Source: Geomonas oryzisoli (lineage in GTDB: Bacteria; Desulfobacterota; Desulfuromonadia; Geobacterales; Geobacteraceae). Taken from it: DNA of 64,000 bases. How positions within the stretch are numbered: position 1 is the first letter of the stretch; each line of letters begins with the position of its first letter. The stretch spans positions 1,149,501 to 1,213,500 of the forward strand of contig NZ_CP076723.1 of assembly GCF_018986915.1 (NCBI RefSeq). The letters run 5' to 3'. This document shows positions 19,193 to 29,264 of this stretch, piece after piece. Under the pieces are notes generated by a model that ran no database searches, had not been told where the DNA came from, and was given only the letters and a program-made list of their open reading frames with translations. A program made the translations under genes and the position numbers.

Positions 19193-19360
19193 CGGCAATT
19201 GACAATGGATAATTGACAATTGACAACGCTGAATCTTTTTGTGTGAGTGGGGAAGGGCGGAGTGGGGGGCGGTAAGCCGGCAACAGATGGAAAGAGAACG
19301 CCAAATTGTCAATTGTGCATTGCCAATTGTCCATTCCCAATTGTCCATTGCCTCAATTGA
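19193..19360. repeat. 'caattgtc' palindromic repeat cluster
   Basis: Units such as caattgacaatgg and ataattgacaattg lie at 19193-19226, with inverted copies caattgtgcattgcc, caattgtccattccc and caattgtccattgcc at 19304-19360. The whole can fold into a long hairpin around an unrelated 80-nt core. It sits between convergent hrpB and the M23 gene and may end both transcripts. Confidence 0.6.
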
Positions 19361-20099
19361 TATTGGTGAAGACGAGTGAGCCGTCCTTGTGGAGGTAGCT
19401 TCTGATGCTGCCGGTCACCTCAGGTATGCCGGCGCCGTTGTCGAGGTAGTTGCGCGTCACGTTGATGCCGTTTTTCCATAGTTCGAAATGCACGTGGGGC
19501 CCGGTCGATCTTCCCGTCGAACCCGACAGCGCCACGGTCTGTCCCGCCTCCACCTGGTCTCCCACCTTGACCTCGATCTGCGAGTTGTGCCCGTACATGG
19601 ACACCATTCCGTCGGCGTGTTGGACGGTAACGAGGTTCCCGTAGCCGCCGTGCGTTCCGCTCTCGATCACCTTCCCTGCCGCTATCGCCTTGACCCTGGT
19701 GCCGGTCGGCACCGCGATGTCGACGCCGTTGTGATGTCTCAGCCCGCCATCGATCGGGTCGTGCCGCAGGCCGTATCCGGAGGTGATTACCCCCTGCACG
19801 GGGAGCTTGGCATCCAGGCCGGTGAGATCCGGTGTTTCCTTGCCGGGTGTCGAAGCGGTGGGAGCCTGCTGCATCCTGGCCTTTGGCTTGGGCGGCTTCA
19901 CTTCGCGCAGCACCCGCACCGCGCCGCTGGTGGTCGGGGTGTTGGTGAAGACCTCCACGCCGTTGTCGTCGGTGTAACGGAAAAAGTCGGCCTGCGCCGG
20001 CGCGACGCAGAGCGCGCCAACCACGGCAGCTGCAGGCAGTAGTGCGCGTGCCAGCCGCGACGCTCCGTTGCATAGTAGTGTGTGTGCCTTTTTCTTCAC
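19353..20099 (-). CDS. M23 family metallopeptidase with N-terminal DUF4124 domain
   Basis: 248 residues, exported: signal peptide ALLPAAAVVGALCVAPAQA. A DUF4124 segment (FFRYTDDNGVEVFTNTP) comes first, then a linker, then the LytM/M23 endopeptidase domain with GYGLRHDPI, HHNGVDIAVPTGT (His and Asp ligands) and GPHVHFELWKNG (HxH). It likely cuts peptidoglycan cross-links in the periplasm, though DUF4124-M23 proteins may also be structural. The GTG start at 20099 is chosen since AAGGA lies 6-7 nt upstream; the upstream TTG has no site. Confidence 0.85.
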   Translation of the reverse strand: MKKKAHTLLCNGASRLARALLPAAAVVGALCVAPAQADFFRYTDDNGVEVFTNTPTTSGAVRVLREVKPPKPKARMQQAPTASTPGKETPDLTGLDAKLPVQGVITSGYGLRHDPIDGGLRHHNGVDIAVPTGTRVKAIAAGKVIESGTHGGYGNLVTVQHADGMVSMYGHNSQIEVKVGDQVEAGQTVALSGSTGRSTGPHVHFELWKNGINVTRNYLDNGAGIPEVTGSIRSYLHKDGSLVFTNIN

Positions 20100-20469
20100 C
20101 GTCGATCCTTCGCCCAAACTCCGGGCCGCCCCATCCCCGCGCTTACAGCAGGTCGTACTATAGTATTACAGCCGCCGCTTGGCAAGTGGCGAGTCGCATG
20201 CAGGTTTCCCTTGCCTGCTGACTGGCAGGCGGGTCTCACTGCCCGGCAGGTGCCGCCCTGGCCTGTCAGTGGGAGGTAGGCGGAGATCGACTGCACCGGC
20301 GGCGTAGGAGGTGTGTAAAGAATAATCACGAGGGGGCCGTACTGGGCACTTCTCTTGCTACAGATTGAAGATCTGACGCAATGGGCCTGTAAGTCATTGG
20401 AACTTCATTTCGTTTGATAAGCATTCTGCTTATTTTTTAGACACTGCTGCACAAAAAGGAGGCTGTATC
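20100..20469 (+). other. Gap upstream of glnN with inverted repeats and a possible antitermination leader
   Basis: No gene seen. The left part (about 20200-20280) has repeated cctgc/gcagg and ccctggcctgtcagtggga motifs that can pair. The right part has two small hairpins: cagat-tgaag-atctg (20361-20375) and ataagca-ttc-tgcttat followed by six T (20417-20438), 32 nt before the GTG start. The second looks like an intrinsic terminator inside the glnN leader. Geobacter is known to use an ANTAR-type antiterminator in nitrogen control; here the loops are not the usual hexaloops, so the link is only a guess. Confidence 0.4.
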
Positions 20470-22557
20470 GTGGAGATGTTCGGGCAAAACGTGTTTAACC
20501 AGTCTGTGATGAGAGAGAAGCTGCCGAAAGCTGTGTTCAAGAACCTGAAGAAAACTATCGACGAAGGTCTGCCGCTGGATCCCTCCATTGCAGATGTTGT
20601 CGCAGCGGCAATGAAAGAGTGGGCCGTTGAAAGGGGCGCAACGCACTTCACCCATTGGTTCCAGCCGATGACCGGCATCACCGCGGAAAAGCATGACGCT
20701 TTCCTTTCGCCGACCGAGAGCGGGGCGCTGTTGGAGTTTTCCGGCAAAGAACTGGTCAAAGGCGAGCCGGATGCCTCCTCCTTCCCCAGCGGCGGTCTGA
20801 GGGCCACCTTCGAAGCCAGGGGCTACACCGCCTGGGACTGCACCTCGCCTGCCTTCCTGAGGGAAGAGGCCGACGTCATCACCCTCTGCATCCCCACCGC
20901 GTTCTGCTCCTACACCGGTGAGGCCCTGGACAAGAAGGTTCCCCTGCTTCGTTCCATGGAAGCGCTTTCCGCGCAGGCTGTGCGTGTGCTCAAGCTGTTC
21001 GGCAACAACGACGTCACCAGGGTTACCTCGACTGTCGGCGCCGAGCAGGAGTACTTCCTGGTCGACAAGTCTTTCTACCTGCAGAGGCCGGACCTGATGA
21101 TGGCAGGCAGGACCCTTTTCGGCGCCATGTCCTCCAAGGGGCAGGAGCTGGAAGATCACTACTTCGGCAGCATCAAGGAAAGAGTGCTTTCCTACATGAA
21201 GGAAGTGAATGAAGAGCTGTGGAAACTCGGCGTCACCGCCAAGACCCAGCACAACGAAGTGGCACCGGGACAGTTCGAGATCGCACCGATTTTCGAGAAC
21301 ACCAACATCGCCACCGACCATAACCAGATGGTCATGGATGTTCTCAAGCGCGTCGCCCTGAGGCATGACATGGTCTGCCTGCTGCACGAGAAGCCGTTCG
21401 CCGGCGTCAACGGCTCCGGTAAGCACAACAACTGGTCCATGAGCTCCAACGATGGCCAGAACCTGCTCGAGCCGGGTCGCACCCCCCATGACAATGCCCA
21501 GTTCCTCACCTTCCTCATGGCCACCATCAAGGCCGTCGACACCTACGCCGGCCTGCTGCGCTGCTCCTGCGCCAACGCCGGCAACGAATACCGACTGGGC
21601 GCCAACGAGGCACCTCCGGCGATCATTTCGGTCTTCCTCGGCGAGCAGCTGGCCGACATCATCGACCAGATCGTTGCGGGCGTAGCCAAGTCCTCCGCAA
21701 TGAGCGGTCTCATGGACATCGGCGTAAGCACCCTTCCGGCGCTGCCCAAGGACGCCACCGACAGGAACAGGACCTCGCCGTTTGCCTTTACCGGCAACAA
21801 GTTTGAGTTCAGGATGCTCGGTTCATCCTTCTCCATCTCCGGGCCGAACATCATCATCAATACCATCATCGCTCAGGCGCTGAAGGAATTCGCCGACGTG
21901 CTGGAGAAATCCACCAACTTCGACGCCGACCTCGACCAGCTGCTGCAGGAAACCGCGAAGAAACACCAGCGCGTGATCTTCAACGGCAACAACTACTCCG
22001 ACGAGTGGGTCCAGGAAGCGGCCAAGCGCGGCCTGCCGAACATCCCGAGCACTCCCGACGCACTCAAGGAGCTGGTCTCCAAGGAAGCGCAGGAGGTGTT
22101 CGCAGCTCACAACGTATTCAGCGAGAAGGAGCTGCACGCTCGTTACGAAATCATGGTCGAGCAGTACGTGAAGACCCTGAACATCGAAGCGCTGACCATG
22201 ATCGACATGGCCAACCACAGCATCATCCCCACCGCCATCGAGTATGCGACCACGGTGGCATCGTCGATCAATGCGGTTACCGCGGTATCCAGCAAGCTGG
22301 ACGTCTCCACCCAGAAGGAACTGCTGGAAGAGCTCAGCGACAAGCTTGCCGCGATGAGCGCCAACACCAAGGCGCTGGAGAAGGCGCTCGAAGAGGCCAA
22401 TGGTATCGCCGATGCCGACAAACAGGCCGCCGCATTCCGGGCCAACGTCTTCACCAAAATGCTCGAGCTGCGCGCCACCGGCGACGCGCTGGAGAAAATC
22501 ATCGCTGCCAAATACTGGCCGCTGCCGACCTACAGGGAAATGCTCTTCGTCCTGTAA
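20470..22557 (+). CDS. glnN: Glutamine synthetase type III
   Basis: ATP-dependent glutamate + ammonia to glutamine. 695 residues, the size of GSIII dodecamers and much longer than GSI. Visible motifs are [48 protein letters not shown], and the GSIII signature [27 protein letters not shown] helical C-terminal region precedes the end MLFVL. The GTG start at 20470 lies 7 nt behind AAAGGAGG; ATG 20476 is the alternative. Monocistronic, with its own terminator and a hairpin leader; next to glnB-glnA, so the cell has two ammonia-assimilating isoenzymes in tandem. Confidence 0.95.
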   Translation: MEMFGQNVFNQSVMREKLPKAVFKNLKKTIDEGLPLDPSIADVVAAAMKEWAVERGATHFTHWFQPMTGITAEKHDAFLSPTESGALLEFSGKELVKGEPDASSFPSGGLRATFEARGYTAWDCTSPAFLREEADVITLCIPTAFCSYTGEALDKKVPLLRSMEALSAQAVRVLKLFGNNDVTRVTSTVGAEQEYFLVDKSFYLQRPDLMMAGRTLFGAMSSKGQELEDHYFGSIKERVLSYMKEVNEELWKLGVTAKTQHNEVAPGQFEIAPIFENTNIATDHNQMVMDVLKRVALRHDMVCLLHEKPFAGVNGSGKHNNWSMSSNDGQNLLEPGRTPHDNAQFLTFLMATIKAVDTYAGLLRCSCANAGNEYRLGANEAPPAIISVFLGEQLADIIDQIVAGVAKSSAMSGLMDIGVSTLPALPKDATDRNRTSPFAFTGNKFEFRMLGSSFSISGPNIIINTIIAQALKEFADVLEKSTNFDADLDQLLQETAKKHQRVIFNGNNYSDEWVQEAAKRGLPNIPSTPDALKELVSKEAQEVFAAHNVFSEKELHARYEIMVEQYVKTLNIEALTMIDMANHSIIPTAIEYATTVASSINAVTAVSSKLDVSTQKELLEELSDKLAAMSANTKALEKALEEANGIADADKQAAAFRANVFTKMLELRATGDALEKIIAAKYWPLPTYREMLFVL

Positions 22558-22584
22558 TCCCTGGATTGATTACCTGCCTGACAG

Positions 22585-22614
22585 TAGGAGCCCCATTACG
22601 GGGCTCCTATTTTA
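22585..22614 (+). terminator. Rho-independent terminator after glnN
   Basis: Stem taggagcccc/ggggctccta with a 5-nt loop, then tttta. Confidence 0.87.
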
Positions 22615-23266
<652 letters not shown>

Positions 23267-23303
23267 TTGGCTGATTCTTTACTTAATTCGAAAGGAGATA
23301 GTA

Positions 23304-24716
23304 ATGACACCAAAACAAGTTGTGGAGTTTGCCAAAGAAAACGGCGTGCTGATGGTCGATTTCAAGTTCATGGACTTCGTCGGCATCTGGCAGCACTTCA
23401 CCGTACCGATGAGCGAGTTCGGTGAGGACACCTTTGAGGAGGGCCAGGGCTTCGACGGTTCCTCCATCCGTGGGTGGCAGCCGATCCACGCTTCCGACAT
23501 GATTATCCTCCCGGACCCGACCACAGCAAAAATGGACCCGTTCACCGCGGTACCGACCCTCTCCCTGATCTGCGACATCTTCGACCCGATCACCAAGGAA
23601 AGCTACTCCCGCGACCCGCGTAACATCGCTAAAAAAGCCGAGAACTACGTGAAGTCGACCGGCCTCGCCGACACCGCCTACTTCGGACCGGAAGCCGAGT
23701 TCTTCATCTTCGACGACGTCCGCTACGACTCCACCGCCAACTCCTCCTTCTACGCCGTCGATTCCGTCGAAGGCGCCTGGAACACCGGCCGTGAAGAGTT
23801 CCCGAACCTCGGCTACAAGCCGCGCCACAAGGAAGGCTACTTCCCGGTTGCCCCGACCGACTCCCAGAACGATCTCCGTAACGAGATGGTGATGGAGCTC
23901 CAGAAGGTCGGCATCCGCGTCGAGTGCCAGCACCACGAAGTCGCCACCGGCGGCCAGGCCGAGATCGACATGCGCTTCTCGTCGCTGGTGGACATGGCTG
24001 ACCAACTCCAGTGGTTCAAGTACGTCATCAAGAACGTTGCCAACCGCAACGGCAAGACGGTAACCTTCATGCCGAAGCCGCTCTACGGCGACAACGGTTC
24101 CGGTATGCACTGCCACATGTCCCTGTGGAAAGACGGCACCAACCTCTTCGCCGGCGACAAATACGGCGGGCTTTCCCAGATGGCTCTGTACTACATCGGC
24201 GGCATCATCAAGCATGCCCGCGCCCTGTGCGCCTTCACCAACCCGACCACCAACTCCTACAAGCGTCTGGTGCCGGGCTTCGAGGCTCCGGTGAACATGG
24301 CTTACTCCAGCCGTAACCGTTCCGCCTCCCTGCGAATCCCGATGTTCTCCAACAACCCGAAGGCGAAGAGGATCGAGTACCGTACTCCGGACCCGTCCTG
24401 CAACGGCTACCTCGCTTTCGCCGCCATGCTGATGGCAGGCCTCGACGGCATCGAGAACAAGATCGATCCGGGCCAGCCGCTGGACAAGGACATCTACGGT
24501 CTGTCCCCGGAAGAGCTCTCCACCATCCCGTCCGCTCCGGGGAGCCTGGAAGAGGCTCTCAACGCCCTCAAAGAGGACCACGAGTTCCTGCTCAAGGGCG
24601 ACGTCTTCACCCCGGACGTCATCGACAAGTGGATCGAGTACAAGACCGAAGCCGAAGTCAACCCGGTCCGCATGCGTCCGGTACCGCTCGAGTTCGCTCT
24701 CTACTTCGACATCTAA
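23304..24716 (+). CDS. glnA: Glutamine synthetase type I
   Basis: 470 residues, the GSI-beta size. Motifs: [15 protein letters not shown], the glutamate/metal site [32 protein letters not shown], the ATP-binding [16 protein letters not shown] and NRSASLRIP. The adenylylation loop [11 protein letters not shown] has Tyr398 at the position of E. coli Tyr397, so control by GlnE-type adenylylation is likely. Start ATG 23304 has AAAGGAGA 6-7 nt upstream. Second gene of glnB-glnA, ending at a strong terminator. Confidence 0.97.
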   Translation: MTPKQVVEFAKENGVLMVDFKFMDFVGIWQHFTVPMSEFGEDTFEEGQGFDGSSIRGWQPIHASDMIILPDPTTAKMDPFTAVPTLSLICDIFDPITKESYSRDPRNIAKKAENYVKSTGLADTAYFGPEAEFFIFDDVRYDSTANSSFYAVDSVEGAWNTGREEFPNLGYKPRHKEGYFPVAPTDSQNDLRNEMVMELQKVGIRVECQHHEVATGGQAEIDMRFSSLVDMADQLQWFKYVIKNVANRNGKTVTFMPKPLYGDNGSGMHCHMSLWKDGTNLFAGDKYGGLSQMALYYIGGIIKHARALCAFTNPTTNSYKRLVPGFEAPVNMAYSSRNRSASLRIPMFSNNPKAKRIEYRTPDPSCNGYLAFAAMLMAGLDGIENKIDPGQPLDKDIYGLSPEELSTIPSAPGSLEEALNALKEDHEFLLKGDVFTPDVIDKWIEYKTEAEVNPVRMRPVPLEFALYFDI

Positions 24717-24739
24717 GCAGTTGTGCTCATACGGGCAGC

Positions 24740-24772
24740 AAAAAAGGCGGGGGATTTACCCCCGCCTTTTTC
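24740..24772. terminator. Bidirectional terminator between glnA and lipoprotein gene
   Basis: Perfect stem aaaaaggcggggg/cccccgccttttt with a 5-nt loop. A-run and T-run on both sides serve glnA on + and the 24795 gene on -. Confidence 0.9.
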
Positions 24773-24794
24773 GCGTTCTGCTCTGTATGTGCGG

Positions 24795-25484
24795 CTAGTT
24801 GTAGCCCAGGCTTTCCAGGACCGCCCTCGTGGTCTTGGTGGCGACGTAGGGGCCGTAGCTTGGTGCGACGTTCTTTATGAACTCCGGGGTGAGGTCGTCG
24901 TCGTACCCGGTGAAGGCGATGCCGCCGATGAGCGGTATGATGCCGATCTCGAGCCAGCCGACCTCGGTCCAGGTCCTGTCGATCTCGGCCTGACGGAACT
25001 CGTAGTGAGCGGGTATGGAAAGCTGCTGCGATTTCCCGCTCTTCACATTGGTGACGATGGCCTCGGTGCTGATATCCGCGGTGTAGCCATAGCCCCAGAT
25101 GGCGGGGGCAAAGATGAGGAAGCCGGGCCAGTTCACGAAGAAGTTGGAACCCTTGCCGTCGTAGTGCGGCTTGACGGAAAGGTCGATGACTGCGTCGGCC
25201 TGGTCCTTGTTGTTGGCCGTCGTGTAGGGATAGATCACTCTTTCTACGGAGCTGTTTCTCTGCAGCGCATCGACAATGGCATTGATATATTTGCTGTTTT
25301 GGGGATGGCTGCTGTTAGTCGATGTGACACCGAGCTTGATAGTCTGTTTGGGCACTGCGGCAGGAGGAACAAAATAGTCATCGGCATTGGTAATTCTCAT
25401 GTTGTGAGTGCAGCCGCTGCTCATCACGATGAGAAGCGATGTTGCCAGGACGCATGCGGTTTGCTTCTTTACCTTTTTAAACAT
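24795..25484 (-). CDS. Lipoprotein of unknown function
   Basis: 229 residues. Signal peptide ending in the lipobox SSGC. The body contains an odd Trp/Tyr/Gly-rich hydrophobic stretch (NWPGFLIFAPAIWGYGYTADIS) and a second one (GWLEIGIIPLIGGIAF), separated by short acidic parts. This pattern resembles DUF-type lipoproteins of the GNA1162/LPP20 kind, but I cannot place it. Start ATG 25484 chosen with AAGGAG 6 nt upstream; the adjacent TTG is less likely. Monocistronic. Confidence 0.7.
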   Translation of the reverse strand: MFKKVKKQTACVLATSLLIVMSSGCTHNMRITNADDYFVPPAAVPKQTIKLGVTSTNSSHPQNSKYINAIVDALQRNSSVERVIYPYTTANNKDQADAVIDLSVKPHYDGKGSNFFVNWPGFLIFAPAIWGYGYTADISTEAIVTNVKSGKSQQLSIPAHYEFRQAEIDRTWTEVGWLEIGIIPLIGGIAFTGYDDDLTPEFIKNVAPSYGPYVATKTTRAVLESLGYN

Positions 25485-25723
25485 CAACGACTCCTTGCTG
25501 TAACGGTTAACTAATTAGTCGGGACTATACAGATCCGGCTAATTACTGTCAAATGCTATACGAAATAATCTCGTCTTCATCCAGTAGGCGATCAACAAGG
25601 AACAGATACTTCAATTCAGACGGCAGGTGGAGTCTTTCTCCTTGAAGGCGGCATGAAAAACTGTTACCTTCACCACTTGCGGCATCGCGCCCCGGCGTCG
25701 GACCGCTGGCCCGGAGGGACTGA

Positions 25724-26071
25724 TTGCAGCAGCATGAGAAAGTGACAAAGCTGGTAGCGTGGTTTGCCAATGCTGCCCAGCGCCACGCGCAGGCGCTGGA
25801 AGCCATGGCTGAAGAGAGTGCCGCCGCCGAGGTTGCAGATCTGACCCGTTATTACCGCGCGTTGCAGCGCGAGAACGGGATCGTTGAGTTGCTGCGCCTG
25901 CTCGATGATTCAGATCCCGTTGTCGCCGGCATGGTGGCCGTTTTCGCCATGCGTGAGGCTCCTGAGCGCTGCGTAGCGACGCTCACGGTGATCGCGAAGC
26001 AGCCGGGGCTGATCGGCTTCCGCGCCCAGGCGGCCCTGGAGCGTTGGGACAGCGGCGAATGGGAGAAGTAG
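25724..26071 (+). CDS. DUF2019 domain protein
   Basis: 115 residues, helical. The segment DLTRYYRALQRENGIVELLRLLDDSDPVVAGMVAVFAMR followed by GFRAQAALERWDSGEW matches the HEAT-like DUF2019 pattern as I remember it. No catalytic residues. Cytoplasmic. The TTG start (25724) lies just behind GGAGGG; GTG 25742 is an alternative. Function unknown. It precedes ppnP by about 70 nt and could be transcribed with it. Confidence 0.65.
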   Translation: MQQHEKVTKLVAWFANAAQRHAQALEAMAEESAAAEVADLTRYYRALQRENGIVELLRLLDDSDPVVAGMVAVFAMREAPERCVATLTVIAKQPGLIGFRAQAALERWDSGEWEK

Positions 26072-26143
26072 GGGCAGGCCCGCTGCCGCAATGTCGCAAT
26101 GCAGGGTTTTTCGCCCGATATCATACATTTGAGGGAGGTTACA

Positions 26144-26455
26144 GTGTCTGAGTTCAACAACGTAACGGTGGTCAAAGAGGCCAATGTCTATTTCGACGGC
26201 GGCGTCACCAGCCGCACCATTTTCTTCGCCGACGGGTCCCGCAAGACCCTGGGTATCATGATGCCGGGCGAGTACACCTTCAACACCGGTTCGGCCGAGC
26301 TGATGGAGATCATGTCCGGCGAGATGACCGTGCTCCTTCCCGGTTCTCCGGACTGGGTGGCCGTCAGGGGCGGTGAGGCCTTCGAGGTCCCGGAGAACTC
26401 CAGCTTCAAGCTGAAGGTCACCGCCGTCTCCGACTACTGCTGCTCTTTCCTGTAA
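26144..26455 (+). CDS. ppnP: Pyrimidine/purine nucleoside phosphorylase PpnP
   Basis: Small cupin of 103 residues (DUF1255/YaiE). Phosphorolyses nucleosides to base and ribose-1-phosphate. Motifs: [32 protein letters not shown], then [17 protein letters not shown] and [13 protein letters not shown], all family-typical. The start is GTG 26144 with GGAGG 5 nt upstream; extending to 26099 would add a tail absent from the family. Ends in a terminator. Confidence 0.9.
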   Translation: MSEFNNVTVVKEANVYFDGGVTSRTIFFADGSRKTLGIMMPGEYTFNTGSAELMEIMSGEMTVLLPGSPDWVAVRGGEAFEVPENSSFKLKVTAVSDYCCSFL

Positions 26456-26460
26456 AAGCG

Positions 26461-26489
26461 AAGCCCCTGGTCCTGGCCAGGGGCTTTTT
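26461..26489 (+). terminator. Rho-independent terminator after ppnP
   Basis: Stem aagcccctgg/ccaggggctt followed by T run. Confidence 0.88.
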
Positions 26490-26504
26490 CGGGTGCATCC
26501 ATTG

Positions 26505-27437
26505 ATGGCTGACTTACCGGACAACAAAATCGTCATCGGCCGTTTCGCGCCGTCCCCGACCGGACCGCTGCACCTGGGATCCCTGGTCGCGGCACTGGGA
26601 AGCTACCTGATCGCGAAGAAGGCGGGTGGTTTGTGGCTGTTGCGCATGGAGGACCTGGACCTGCCGCGCGTGATACCGGGCATCGCCGACGATATGCTGG
26701 CCACCCTTGAAAAGCTAGGTTTCCGGTGGGACGGGGAAGTGCTCTACCAGAGCCGGCGTATCGAATATTACCGCGCCGCCGCCGAGCAGTTGCAGCAGCG
26801 CGGCCTGGCCTACGCCTGCGGCTGCACCAGGAGCGAGATAGCGCAGATCGCATCGGCCCCGCATGAAGACGGCCTGGTGTATCCAGGCCTTTGCCGCGAC
26901 GGATTGGCGCCGGAGAAGGTGGAACGGGCGCTGCGGGTCAAGGTCTACGATGAGGTGATTTCCTTCGATGACGGGATCATGGGACGCTACAGCCAGCACC
27001 TCACCGCGTCCTGCGGCGATTTCGTGATCCACCGTGCCGACGGGCCCTATGCTTACCATTTGGCTGTCGTGGTCGACGATGCTGCCTCAGGTGTGAACCA
27101 GGTGGTGCGGGGGTCGGACCTGCTCGCTTCTACGCCGCGCCAGATCTACCTGCAGCGCATCTTCAACCTGCCGACACCCTCCTACTTCCATCTGCCGCTG
27201 GTTACCGGGCCCGACGGCGCCAAGCTCAGCAAGCGCGACAACGCCGTCTCAATTGCCGCGGGGCGCGACCTGGAGCGGGAGGGGGGGCGACTCCTCTTTG
27301 CCGCGCTTCGTTTTCTCGGGCAGCTCCCGCCGCCGGAACTGCAGGACGCGGCAGCGACGGAAGTCCTGGAGTGGGGAGTCGACCATCTCGATGTCTCCGC
27401 CATCCCCCGCACCCCAGCCCCCTTTATCTATCCCTGA
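26505..27437 (+). CDS. gluQ: Glutamyl-Q tRNA(Asp) synthetase
   Basis: Attaches glutamate to queuosine of tRNA-Asp. 310 residues: a GluRS catalytic domain with no anticodon-binding domain. HIGH-like motif FAPSPTGPLHLGSLVAALGSY, zinc-binding CGCTRSEI...YPGLCRDG, and KLSKRDNAVS as the KMSKS-like loop. ATG 26505 gives the family N-terminus; no good SD is seen, and GTG 26493 and TTG 26502 are alternatives. Convergent with the small lipoprotein gene, whose 3' end overlaps this gene by about 10 nt. Confidence 0.92.
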   Translation: MADLPDNKIVIGRFAPSPTGPLHLGSLVAALGSYLIAKKAGGLWLLRMEDLDLPRVIPGIADDMLATLEKLGFRWDGEVLYQSRRIEYYRAAAEQLQQRGLAYACGCTRSEIAQIASAPHEDGLVYPGLCRDGLAPEKVERALRVKVYDEVISFDDGIMGRYSQHLTASCGDFVIHRADGPYAYHLAVVVDDAASGVNQVVRGSDLLASTPRQIYLQRIFNLPTPSYFHLPLVTGPDGAKLSKRDNAVSIAAGRDLEREGGRLLFAALRFLGQLPPPELQDAAATEVLEWGVDHLDVSAIPRTPAPFIYP

Positions 27438-27637
27438 TCCATGAACGGCGGAGGGGTTTCCTGCGGCGCCGCCATCGGCGGTTTCTTTTCCCGTCGCTGC
27501 AGTCCTTCTCTGATCTGGTCGCTGATTCTGCCGCTCAACCCCGGTTCCTTCAGGGTGAAACGGATCATGGCGTCGTTGAGCGTTTCGCATCCCGACAAAA
27601 ACAGCAACATCAGCGGCAGGAGCACCCGGCTGGTCAC
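27428..27637 (-). CDS. Small lipoprotein coupled to the thioesterase gene
   Basis: 69 residues, easily missed since the frame continues upstream through the thioesterase gene. The GTG at 27637 is preceded by AAGGAGG (8 nt spacing). The product VTSRVLLPLMLLFLSGCETL has a classical lipobox (LSGC, Cys17). The mature part of about 52 residues is charged, with a Pro-rich end. The start overlaps the thioesterase stop as GTGA, so the two are translationally coupled. Its 3' end runs about 10 nt into convergent gluQ. Function unknown. Confidence 0.7.
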   Translation of the reverse strand: MTSRVLLPLMLLFLSGCETLNDAMIRFTLKEPGLSGRISDQIREGLQRREKKPPMAAPQETPPPFMDQG

Positions 27638-28068
27638 GATTTTTTCCTCCTTCTCTCCACTTCGCGCCATTTTTCCAGCTCCGCCTCGGTGACCGGCTGC
27701 CATTGCGGCACCGGTGCCGGGTGCCAGTTCTCGTCGACAGCCACCATGGTGAAGACGCCGCTTGCGGCAAGGCGTTTGTTGCCGTCGGTGACGTTCTCCG
27801 CTTCCACTTCCACTTCGACCTCCATGGAGCTGCGTCCCACGTGGATGATGGTGGCCCGTGAGTAGATCACCTCTCCAACGTTGATCGGCGTGAGGAAGGT
27901 GATGCGCTGGGCGCAGGCGGTGACCACGCGCTTGCGGGAATAACGCCAGCAGACTACACCCGCGGTCTTGTCCATGATGCTCATGATCACGCCGCCGAAG
28001 ATGTTGCCGTAAGAATTGGTGTCCTTCGGTAGCAGCGTCTCGATCAGCTCCGCTTTTCTGTTCTCCAT
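27634..28068 (-). CDS. Acyl-CoA thioesterase, hotdog fold (YciA/BFIT-like)
   Basis: 144 residues. Single hotdog domain: LLPKDTNSYGNIFGGVIMSIMDKTAGVVCWRYS with the catalytic-type N..G..GG and Asp, and AQRITFLTPINVGEVIYSRATI. Hydrolyses acyl-CoA to CoA and fatty acid, specificity unknown. Start 28068 behind GAGGAGATTCC. Shares an operon with the 69-residue lipoprotein downstream. Confidence 0.85.
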   Translation of the reverse strand: MENRKAELIETLLPKDTNSYGNIFGGVIMSIMDKTAGVVCWRYSRKRVVTACAQRITFLTPINVGEVIYSRATIIHVGRSSMEVEVEVEAENVTDGNKRLAASGVFTMVAVDENWHPAPVPQWQPVTEAELEKWREVERRRKKS

Positions 28069-28111
28069 GGAATCTCCTCTCTTGCCGCGTATTTGTTGCA
28101 GGTGCGGACAC

Positions 28112-28756
28112 TCACTCTGCCGTGGGATCAGACCCGCTTTCGTCCGCGCCGGTGGTCGCGCCGACGATCCTCCTGAGGCGCGCGGCGCCGGCCCGTTCCA
28201 TCGCCTTGCCCGTGATGCTGCTTCTGGTGCGGTTGCGCCGCTCCGCCACCGGGTACACCGAGCATTCGATCTCGACTCCCCGGTCCTCGAGGTAGATGTG
28301 CGTGTAATCCCTGATCACGCCCCCCTTCCTGATGGGGACCGTCTCCGTCTGGAACGGGATCCCCCTTTCCTGCAGCAGGTTCTCCACCGCTTCTACGGAA
28401 TCCGAGAAGAGGTGGATGTCGATGTCGCTGCGGTCGGTGACCGCACCGGAGAGGACCGAGCCGACCAGGTAGGGTGAGAATTCCTCGAACAGCTCCAGGT
28501 ACGAGAGGGCTGTCACCCTGAGTCCCAGCAGGCGCCGGGGAAGGACGTCCTCTTCCCGGGCCGCGATCAGGCTGGCGAGCTCCTGGTGAATCTCGGCGTT
28601 ACTTGGGAGATGCGAGCCAAGGGAGAGGGCCTTCTCTGCCCCGAAGGGCTTGGCAGCCTTTCTTTTTGCATCGCGGTATTCCCGGACGCCCTCTTCGTAC
28701 ATGAGCCGAGCCGCCTCCCTGGCGATCATCGCGCGTATCCTGTCATCCCTTCTCAT
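28112..28756 (-). CDS. Nucleotidyltransferase-domain protein
   Basis: 214 residues. N-terminal helical part (MRRDDRIRAMIAREAARLM). Core DNA polymerase beta-type nucleotidyltransferase motif LVGSVLSGAVTDRSDIDIHLF, i.e. GS...SDID with two catalytic Asp. A later acidic strand is VEIECSVYP. Substrate unknown; unlike toxin-type MNTs it is not paired with a HEPN gene. The frame is open to 28975, but that stretch is the antisense of tRNA-Gly, so the start is placed at 28756, although no good SD is seen. Confidence 0.7.
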   Translation of the reverse strand: MRRDDRIRAMIAREAARLMYEEGVREYRDAKRKAAKPFGAEKALSLGSHLPSNAEIHQELASLIAAREEDVLPRRLLGLRVTALSYLELFEEFSPYLVGSVLSGAVTDRSDIDIHLFSDSVEAVENLLQERGIPFQTETVPIRKGGVIRDYTHIYLEDRGVEIECSVYPVAERRNRTRSSITGKAMERAGAARLRRIVGATTGADESGSDPTAE

Positions 28757-28843
28757 GTGACGAGTATAGCTGATGGTGTGCGATATGATACGACTTTTAC
28801 TCCGCAGGTGGGGCAAAAATTTTCGTGTCATTAAAAAAAGGGG

Positions 28844-28872
28844 TTGACTGTGAAACCGGGTTTTGCTATAAA
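28844..28872 (+). promoter_or_regulatory. Sigma-70 promoter for tRNA-Gly
   Basis: TTGACT (28844-28849), 17-nt spacer, TATAAA (28867-28872), 15 nt before the tRNA 5' end. Confidence 0.75.
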
Positions 28873-28887
28873 CAGGATCTCTGCTGA

Positions 28888-28962
<75 letters not shown>

Positions 28963-28973
28963 AATTATCTATC

Positions 28974-29007
28974 AAGCCCCGGTGACTTCACGTTGCCGGG
29001 GCTTTTT
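28974..29007 (+). terminator. Terminator after tRNA-Gly
   Basis: Stem aagccccgg/ccggggctt followed by T run. Confidence 0.85.
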
Positions 29008-29104
29008 ACGTTGTAGCCGGGAACGGACACACCACGAGTGGGAAGCTGCATCGGTTACATTCAAGACTTACTGGTTGGATTTTTTTTGACAGTCATCCGC
29101 TGCA

Positions 29105-29262
29105 TCAAGTTCCCGACCTCTACTGGCGGCGCACCTGAACTCTACTCAGCATGGGCCAGTGGCATCGGCCGCGGCTGATGCCAGGTCTGCCTGCCTCGCA
29201 GCAGGAGCGAAGTAAGGGGGTGCGGCCTCTGGCAACTTGCCAGCCGGTGATGGGGAGAGTCT
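29105..29262 (+). other. Structured leader of the 94-residue protein gene
   Basis: Successive hairpins: tggcatc/gatgcca (about 29158-29181), cctgc/gcagg (about 29187-29205) and ctggcaa-ct-tgccag (about 29228-29243), ending at the ribosome binding site. A fragment like a B12 box (gccaggtctgcctgcc) is present but three bases short of the consensus and without the other cobalamin elements. No known class assigned. Confidence 0.35.
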
Positions 29263-29264
29263 TT

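Noticed and set aside
25549..25806. 85-codon minus-strand frame opposite the DUF2019 gene
   Set aside because: No SD, mixed low-complexity protein; the + strand gene has the better signal.
29105..29262. Cobalamin riboswitch
   Set aside because: Only a damaged B12-box-like string is present; the other conserved blocks are missing.
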